A DNA stretch of 64,000 nt, taken from positions 1 through 64,000 of the forward strand of contig PUQB01000521.1 in NCBI GenBank assembly GCA_003024785.1, read 5' to 3'. Positions within the stretch are counted from its first letter, which is position 1, and every line of letters begins with the position of its first letter. The notes beneath the pieces were generated by a model that saw only the letters and a list, made by a program, of their open reading frames with translations, had not been told where the DNA came from and searched no databases. Shown in pieces: positions 57,420 to 64,000 of this stretch. A program made the position numbers and the translations under genes. This DNA is from Selaginella tamariscina (taxonomy: Eukaryota; Streptophyta; Lycopodiopsida; Selaginellales; Selaginellaceae).

Positions 57420-57960
57420 ATTCTTCTTCGCTATTACCTTCTGAGTGAGACGAAGAAGGTCTAGGCTGCTTGTGAGATGGCTCATGATCTTCCGTATCTT
57501 TTGTTGATGTTTCAGAGTGTGTAAATGTTATGTACTCCTCGAGATAACTTCTGGTCTAATATCTAATTGAAGTTCGTTCTTAGACTCCGACATTGAACCA
57601 GATTCGTCTTCAGAGCTATTGCACTTATCGGGAGGGAACTTTCTCAAATACTCATGTATGGGTTTGTTGGGGTAGTCAATTGAGAACCTCTCTATCACTT
57701 GTTCAGGTCCTCAACCATGGTCTTATCCGTTTCAACGGCAAAGACACATGTATCTCGAAGGTAACACTCCTTCAAGACGGACCCCTAGTGCAGTAATCAA
57801 AAACCCACGCATCACTTGAGGACCCCTAATTAAGTTGACGATGCTCCGTGCCACTTGACTTGTAATGTTTGGATAACGTACATTGCCGAATACATCCCTC
57901 TCAACTATTGGTGTATCGGATGGAGGTTCAGGCCCATTGGAGTGCAAACAAATGCCTGGC
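57420..57960 (-). pseudogene. Uncharacterised cargo ORF (copy D)
   Basis: Homologue of 28841-29460. The frame 57947-57732 has MHSNGPEPPSDTPIVER and VFGNVRYPNITSQ, then shifts. Same order and strand relative to the phosphatase-like gene as in B. Confidence 0.42.
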
Positions 57961-58159
57961 CAGTCAATTGAAAGTTTGGCGCATTCCTAACAACCAAGTG
58001 AATAATGGTATCAATGCACTTCGGATCAGCATCATTTATATAAAATCCTGTTCAACGATGTCTATTCTTCTTGGCGTATGTTGTACGTAAACCTTCTACA
58101 TTTTAGACAGAAACGTTTGGGATTGGTCCAACTCACCAATGGAGGAAAAAAAGAAGGGT

Positions 58160-58562
58160 GGCGGGATTCATCCCTCCACCAGGCATTGAAGGCTCGGCGG
58201 GATTAATTCCGCCGCCCAGGCCCTTCCCGCATGCAATGTGCGGCGGGATTAATCGCCGCCTAGGCCCTTTAGACAAGCATTTGGTGACGAGATTAATCCC
58301 ACTACCCAAGACGCGGGCTATGGGCGACAGATTAATCTTGCCAGATTTCGTGCAGGCATTAATCCGGGGGCGGGATTAATCCCGCTGCTTCTTCTTCGTC
58401 GGAGGGAGTCCGCGGTAGATTAATCCCGCCGCCTCTCTCCGATGAGGAAGATCCGGCGGTGGAATTAATCCCGCCGCGGACTCCCTTCAAGAAGAAGCGG
58501 CGAGATTAATCCCGCCGACTCACTCCGAAGGGATAGAGTCGGCAGCGGGATTAATCCCGCCC
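58160..58562. repeat. Palindrome array, about 10 units (copy D)
   Basis: Units are more degenerate than in B and C (ATTCAT or GGTAGATTAAT variants), but the ATTAAT core and spacing persist. The units next to the transposase are the best preserved. Confidence 0.88.
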
Positions 58563-58723
58563 ATCATTTGTATTAATGAAACATAAGATATTATCTCTAT
58601 ACATAATTATGTATTATTGCACATGTATATTATTGAATAACTGCAGTTCAGATTTCTTAAAATATTGCATAACAGATATCATAAATAACACAATTATTTA
58701 TGTGCAGGACAATATGTTTAATA

Positions 58724-61700
58724 TGGAGATAAAGTATGTCTTCTTCGGAACAATAAGATAGTTGGCACTGGAACTGTGGAAGTTCGAGATGGTAATGCAT
58801 CATGTCACAATATTGCCCAAGGATCTTGTGTGTACGTATGGGTGAACACCATTTACAAGCATGTTGAGGTTCTGGGAATGGAATTTGAGGAGGGTTCTCC
58901 TGTATTGTGGAATTTGGATGAAGTCAAGGCTGACACAGAATATGCAGAGTCACAAACAAATAAGCACGAGTTTACCAGATGATGGCTTGCCTGCTGTGAT
59001 GGATGAGGTGATTCTCTTTCTTCATGAGATTGAGGTTGGAAGAGGCATCATCACAGCTATAAATCCAATGGAAGCAGTGTCAGAAGAGAAACTAGGGTCC
59101 GACTTCGTGGGTGTAGTTGTGACAGAGGTTTCACCTAATGGCACATTGCATCCTGGATCCCTCGTGAGGTGGCGAACATCTGAATTAAGACGGCAAGATG
59201 GTTCAACATATTCTGGGTTGGATTTCAATAATAACAACCCGGAAGAACAACTCATATTTGAAGAGGTTCCTTGCATTGGTCCTATTGTAAGAAAAAGGCG
59301 ATTCATGGGTTGCAGATCTTCCCCTGCAAGTTTCAGCAAGAGGGTAAGATGGATCCTACATCTTCCGAAAGTGTTACGAGCATTTCCACGATTGACTGCT
59401 GCAAGAAGAAGTGTTGTCAGATGGCAGACCGGAATGAAATTACCCAATGTAGACATGTCTTTCGTATGCTCACCCAAAAGCAAAGGCATGAGTTTGTATA
59501 TGCACTAACTGGGTGTATTGATGGAATGGCCTCGGACACAGGTTATCAGAGTACATCCATGGTATTTAATAAGGTGGCCATCTGCTTCAAAGCTTGGTAC
59601 AGTATATACGGGATCCCAAAGACCACGTTCTACCGTCGGAGGGATGAGTGGCTAGATGGAGCGCGAACCTCAGTACATGGGAACACTCGCTTGGTCAAAA
59701 CCCGCTCTCACATTATGGCAGCCATAGAGATACTCAAGGCTTTTGTGGAAGCAAATGCAGACAGGATGCCTCACAAATGCAGGGGTCAGGGAAAATCTCA
59801 AGGTTTTGCCTTCAATCTACACTCAATTGAAGCTGTGTGAACATGTGAACAAGTGCCTCAGTTTGATGGGGCTCCAAGCAATCTGCACTGGTACCTTCAA
59901 CAACATATGGAATACTCATTTTAAGGATGTGGAGATTGCAAAACACTCTAGCTTTTCCAAGTGTGACACTTGTACATCATTGAAGGCTGCAGAGGCTTGT
60001 GCAAAAACCTTGGTGGAGATCACTACCATTCAAAAGAAGATGGAGGCCCACATGATTGCACAACAAACTTGCCGGTCTCAGTACTATGCACACCGCATGC
60101 TTTCTGTGTCACGCCCATCAGAGTACCTGTGCTTGATCCATGACAAGATGGATCATTCAAAGACCAGCATTCCAAAGCTCGTTGCAACACCAAAGTGCCT
60201 TGGAAATGTCATGAAACTTCCGATTTCATTGACAGGTGTGCTAACACATGGACACGGTTGTGAGTCATATGGACACTTTTCACTTCCACATTGGTCTAGC
60301 GACTCCAATTTCACTATTGGGTCGTTGGCCATGTGTTTCAGAAACCTTGAAGCCCACTCACAGACAAGTCCTATCAGTGATCTCAAAGTGAAGAAACAAC
60401 ACCTTCAACCTTTACATAATGCTCTCATGAACACGTCTGCACTTGAGGCTACTTGGGAATATGAGAGGCATTGTCAGCAACCTGCACAAAAAACAGATGG
60501 CCCTGTTGAGAGTTCAGGTTCAGTGGAGGGATCTAGCTCAAATAGTGTACATGTGTCCTCAACATCAAATAAGCTTCCTCGTCATTTGCTTTTACAGATG
60601 GATAATTGTGCAGGCGAGAACAAAAATAGGTAAATCATTTTACTTAAGGGTTTCTCAAGCTCATACTTACTTTTATTTTCTAGATATGTGCTAGCATACT
60701 TGTCAATGCTTGTTGCCAAAGGTGTGTTTGAAACAATCACGCTCAGTTTCTTATGGTTGGTCACACTCATGAAGATATTGATGCGTTCTTCAGCAAGGTC
60801 TCCAACTCTACAAAAAGGACAAGTGCACTTACCTTACCGCATATGATGAATCTTTTTGAAAATTGCATCTCCAAAAAAAGTTGTGCTTTGCTTGTGACTG
60901 AGGTGCCAGACTTCAAAAAATTTCTCAAGGAGTATATAAAAGAGGGAGTGATTCTTTAGTTGGTCACCTTGTGCCGCTACAATTCTTTTTCTCCATACGA
61001 GATGGTATACCTATTATGCAGTACAAGTTACGGCCATCAGCAGGAGTGGTTACCGAAAGAGGGTTAATGCTCTTCAAAAGTGGAGAGAATGGAAAGCCAC
61101 TTCTCCCAGAAGGACAACCAGACCCTATTCCATTGAGTGCCCAGCTCAAGGAACAAGAGGTTATTATTGATGGCATCAAAAAATATGTGGCATGGGTTCA
61201 AAAATCGATGCCAAAGAATTCTGATAAGGCAACTGGTTACTCAGAACTATATAAGCATGTGGTCGACTATTGGGAGACTGTTGTTCGAGAGTTGGAAGGG
61301 CCTACTGTCACAAGTACAGAATTGCAACACCCTTTTTGGCCTAAAACAAGGTGGCGAGAGGAGATTGAAATGACATCACTGAGCACAGACGACATAGAAG
61401 CCAGTAGTGATGTGGAAGTGCAAACCCCACACTTTGTTGGACAAAGGAACCAAAAACCTAAAGCATACTTTGATTGCTGCAAGGATCTTCAAAAACTAAT
61501 GATGGTTCTCATTACTCCAGATGCGTCATATAATCAGCCTATTTGGATGGGTCAAATTATCGACACACCTGAAGTAATCACAAAAAATAGTATTGTTAAG
61601 GTTGCATGGTTCAAACCACAAAAAAGGCGACACGAGAAGGAGAGCGAAAGATATAATGGATGCCTAGAGAAAACATGGTCTCCCAATCAAAAAGACCCAG

Positions 61701-61807
61701 CATGTTTTATAAATGTTAAATCCATTCGATATGGGTGGATGTCAAGAAGCGTTGATAAAGTCACGATTAACAAAACTGCAAGGGAATGTATGTTTTCTGA
61801 AGCTTAA
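58724..61807 (+). pseudogene. Transposase-like DUF7869-type protein (copy D, frameshifted)
   Basis: Starts downstream of the same acceptor (TTTATGTGCAG). An early one-base loss in the first module and others near 58965, 59280 and 59500 break the N-terminal half. From 59743 a 296-codon frame runs through KCDTC, IHDKMDHSK and MDNCAGENKN to the intron (60630-60683). Breaks follow at about 60748, in a T run just upstream of the GHTHED codons, and near 60945. Then 278 codons (60971-61807) reach the C-terminus with a third beta-rich module (IWMGQIIDTPEVI). It is the only copy with a complete C-terminal region. Confidence 0.74.
60630..60683 (+). other. 54-bp intron of the transposase gene (copy D)
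   Basis: Same donor GTAAATC and acceptor TTTTCTAG as in copies A-C, with frame kept on removal. Confidence 0.8.
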
Positions 61808-62322
61808 AGCAATTACAAAATTATAAAATATCATATATTTAATATTCATAATTATTATAAACTCTTTAATAATAGTACCAAATTTTGTTACTATATACTA
61901 TATAAATTTAAAAAATGATATGGAAGATTGACTATATTATTATAGGATTTGATATTATATATATATATATATATTATTACTACTACAAATTTTTAATTAA
62001 TAATGTTATATTTAAATATTAATATTTTAATAACAACATCAATATTTATATAATGTACCTCTTATGCTCTTCCTTAATTGTTATATTAGGCAATATATTA
62101 TATAATTTAATACCTTTACTTTTATAATGTTATTAATTTTTGTTCAATGAATGCTATAATTTATTAAAGTCAAATACAAAATAAATATTCTAAAGAATAT
62201 TTTTTTCAAACATATATTCTAAAGAATATTCTTTAATATTAGAAAATGCTAATTAAATAGCTAAATTGTTAATTATTAAGAAATAGAACTATAGCTATGC
62301 CCATTTTAATTACAACATGCAT
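61808..62322. other. AT-rich 3' tail and right terminal repeat of copy D
   Basis: Contains a TA run (61955-61970), AATATTCTAAAGAATATT motifs and the end GCTATGCCCATTTTAATTAC, then AACATGCAT. Confidence 0.75.
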
Positions 62323-62708
62323 ATATGCATGGTCTCATATGTATGTACGTATTTAATGTCTAAATGTCAATTAGCATATTATTTTGTGTACAGGAAAGTT
62401 GGCAGAGGGGCATGTGAAGTCCTAATGGTAAAGACTGGTGGCATAGGTAAGATAACCTTCACCTTCGAAGAAAAAACACTCTAATGCTTAGCCGTTTCAA
62501 ATACCAGACTCAACATTTCGAACATTGAAACAAGCTCAGTCATGTGGGTTTGTTTAACATTGCCACCACGAACAACTCATAGACATTGAGGAATGTGAAC
62601 ACCACCATGTGCATTGCTCTAACCAAAACATCTCCGTTTACATGGACCTAAGGAAATAAGATGGTCCGATTTTCATAACCCTGCCATTTAGGGTTGGGGT
62701 AGACATAG
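62323..62708 (+). promoter_or_regulatory. 5' flank of COG1 (promoter and leader expected here)
   Basis: These 386 bp separate the transposon end from the COG1 start codon. No TATA box at a convincing distance and no clear splice pair were seen. An upstream TAG directly precedes the chosen ATG in the same frame. Any promoter must lie here or inside transposon D. Confidence 0.4.
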
Positions 62709-64000
62709 ATGAGGGGCGGTAGATTCGAGCAGAGGAGGGGAGATGGCAATGTGCGAAATGCCGAGGCACTCTTGGAGACGCGATCTGTGGGCGAAATTCG
62801 TGAGGTGGAAGCGGCAACCCGCAAGGAGATCCAAGACAAGCAGGAAGAACTGCGGCAGCTGGTGGGGGCTAGTTACAGAGACTTGATTGATTCTGCTGAT
62901 TCCATAGTCATCATGGGCAAGTGCTGCGACTGCATCATGGCCAACCTCGCTGGCATGGCGCAGGGCCTCGACTCCCTCACGCAAAACATCCAGATCTCGG
63001 CGCAGCCGGCAGCAGTGAGCAGCAGCAGCAGGCAGGAACTATATGGCATTGGCAGCAGGGTCAAGTACCTAGTCGACACGCCGGAGAAGATCTGGGGCTG
63101 CCTGGACGAACATATGTACCTCGAGGCAGCTGAGCGGTATTTGCGAGCACGCCAGGTGCACTCGCTTCTCGTTGGCAGAGAGGATGCCACCGTGAGCCGC
63201 TTTCCCCTATTGAGGCACCAGTGGCCTCTTGTGGACACGTTCCAGGGCCAGATCTCTAACCGCAGTCGCGAGCGGATACAAGAGCTTGGACTTGCTGCTT
63301 CAGACTATGCGGTTGCTCTTGCCGCCGTCGCAATTGTCGACGACTCTACCTCCTCACACATCTTCTCCCTCTTCCTGGACACAAGAAAGGCATGGTTGAA
63401 GAACTACTTGCACGCCGCCGTCAGCAGCAGCAACCAAGCCAGTCAGAGAGTTGGCATCCTCTCCAAAGCGATTGATGTAATTCTGGTAACCTTGTGCCAC
63501 ATTGGCCAGCTCTTTTTGGAGGTCTCGCCGGGAGCGTCTCCCCTGCTATTTACCACTGCTCTTACGGCCCCACCATCGTCGCAGCTCTTCGGGGGCATCT
63601 CCAATCCCGACAACGAAGTGAGAGCGTGGAAGCTGCACAGGCACAAGTTGGAAGCTAGCATGGTGCCATTGTCGCCCGAATTTGTGGCTCAGGAGAGCCT
63701 CAACTTCCTTACAAGTTGCGCTCATGACCTGTTCGTGGAAGCTCATGCCATTCTTTCCGGGGTGTTCACAGGCAAGGATCTTGCAGAACTTGAGAGATCG
63801 ATTAGATTTCATATCCAGGAGCAGACTGCCCTGCAGGACAGCGTGGAATGGCTGAAGGGGGCATTTGGCCAGATTGTGAGCTCTCCATGGGACTTCTTGA
63901 GTGCATTGCTGTTGAAAACGTCGTTGAATCTGTGGGACGCTCTCTTTGAGAAGATGTTCGTCACGAGGATGAAAGGGATCGTCTACTCCCGTGTTGAGGA
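62709..64000 (+). CDS. COG1: Conserved oligomeric Golgi complex subunit 1 (COG1), 5' part, runs off the window
   Basis: COG1 is part of the lobe A/B bridge of the eight-subunit COG tether, which recycles Golgi enzymes by capturing retrograde vesicles. The first 430 codons are open with no stop. Residues about 17-100 match the Vps51-type N-terminal region: NAEALLETRSVGEIREVEA, a helical KEEL-type stretch (KQEELRQLVGASYRDLIDS) and the COG1 hallmark SADSIVIMG. Further blocks include YLVDTPEKIWGCLDE and YLEAAERYLRARQVH. The start is chosen because it gives a short leader before the conserved region and an in-frame TAG lies directly upstream. A later start is unlikely, since conserved residues begin about codon 17. 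No intron is visible. Codon use is far richer in GC than the surrounding transposons, as expected of a host gene. Confidence 0.93.
   Translation, partial: MRGGRFEQRRGDGNVRNAEALLETRSVGEIREVEAATRKEIQDKQEELRQLVGASYRDLIDSADSIVIMGKCCDCIMANLAGMAQGLDSLTQNIQISAQPAAVSSSSRQELYGIGSRVKYLVDTPEKIWGCLDEHMYLEAAERYLRARQVHSLLVGREDATVSRFPLLRHQWPLVDTFQGQISNRSRERIQELGLAASDYAVALAAVAIVDDSTSSHIFSLFLDTRKAWLKNYLHAAVSSSNQASQRVGILSKAIDVILVTLCHIGQLFLEVSPGASPLLFTTALTAPPSSQLFGGISNPDNEVRAWKLHRHKLEASMVPLSPEFVAQESLNFLTSCAHDLFVEAHAILSGVFTGKDLAELERSIRFHIQEQTALQDSVEWLKGAFGQIVSSPWDFLSALLLKTSLNLWDALFEKMFVTRMKGIVYSRVE

Larger units (their letters stand above)
55851..62322 (+). mobile_element. DNA transposon copy D, left end and spacer deleted
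   Basis: Homology to copy B starts about 170 bp inside B's left end, so the left terminal repeat is missing. The AT-rich satellite spacer and transposase promoter (B 29500-31500) are deleted. The minus-strand cargo block, a shorter palindrome array, the transposase gene and the right terminal repeat (ending TTACAACATGCAT at 62322) remain. The element ends in the 5' flank of COG1. Confidence 0.83.

Noticed and set aside
62648..63238. Minus-strand open frames opposite COG1
   Set aside because: Antisense shadows of a GC-rich coding region with a clear plus-strand match.
1..64000. tRNA, rRNA or other structured RNA genes
   Set aside because: I saw no convincing cloverleaf or rRNA core. The tRNA-like motifs present are retroelement primer-binding sites.

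Overview
The window looks like nuclear DNA of a land plant, probably not a seed plant. The evidence is chromovirus LTR retrotransposons primed by initiator Met-tRNA, Arabidopsis-type telomere motifs (CCCTAAA) scattered through the DNA, spliceosomal introns, and at the right edge a plant-like COG1 gene (Golgi tethering complex). The lineage assignment is an inference, because DUF7869-type transposase-like proteins are, from memory, commonest in bryophytes, algae and oomycetes. About 62 of the 64 kb is nested mobile DNA. The only host gene I can support is COG1, which starts at 62709 and runs off the end.

Layout. 1-1742: right-hand end of a DNA transposon (copy A) sitting in the reverse-transcriptase region of an old chromovirus (1743-4775). 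5000-8570: degenerate Ty3/gypsy relic on the minus strand. 8835-9939: minus-strand fragment of a large non-coding LTR element. 9940-26250: a full large non-autonomous LTR element (LARD-1) with a perfect 5-bp target duplication (GTCTA). Its 5' LTR is split by a complete 7.3-kb chromovirus (10288-17575, duplication GTTAG), and its 3' LTR is split by a reversed solo LTR (23633-25398). 26251-27101: the rest of the LTR that LARD-1 landed in. 27102-44160: two copies (B, C) of the DNA transposon head to head, a 17-kb inverted repeat. 44161-55850: a four-level nest, a LARD interior containing a small gypsy element (44491-55366), containing a second chromovirus (45657-55161), containing a LARD-type LTR and a solo LTR (51310-52968, duplication CTGGG). 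55851-62322: transposon copy D, ending 386 bp before the COG1 start codon.

The most unusual item is the DNA transposon. Where complete (copy B, about 9 kb) it has short terminal inverted repeats (ATGCA-NN-TTGTAAC at both ends), a plus-strand transposase-like gene with a conserved 54-bp intron, a minus-strand cargo gene resembling plant FCP1/NLI-interacting-factor phosphatases, and a second uncharacterised minus-strand ORF. Between the two gene blocks lies an array of 17 copies of the perfect 18-bp palindrome GGCGGGATTAATCCCGCC. The centre-to-centre spacing is about 42 bp, close to four helical turns. The array lies inside what looks like the first intron of the transposase transcript. Copies C and D carry the array too, so it is part of the element. 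I know of no described element with this design.

The LARD shares its LTR ends, primer-binding site, 3' non-coding region and polypurine tract with the chromoviruses, so they are probably an autonomous/non-autonomous pair. All mobile-element ORFs here carry frameshifts or stops. Some copies are otherwise almost identical, so part of this damage could be consensus error in the assembly rather than biology.
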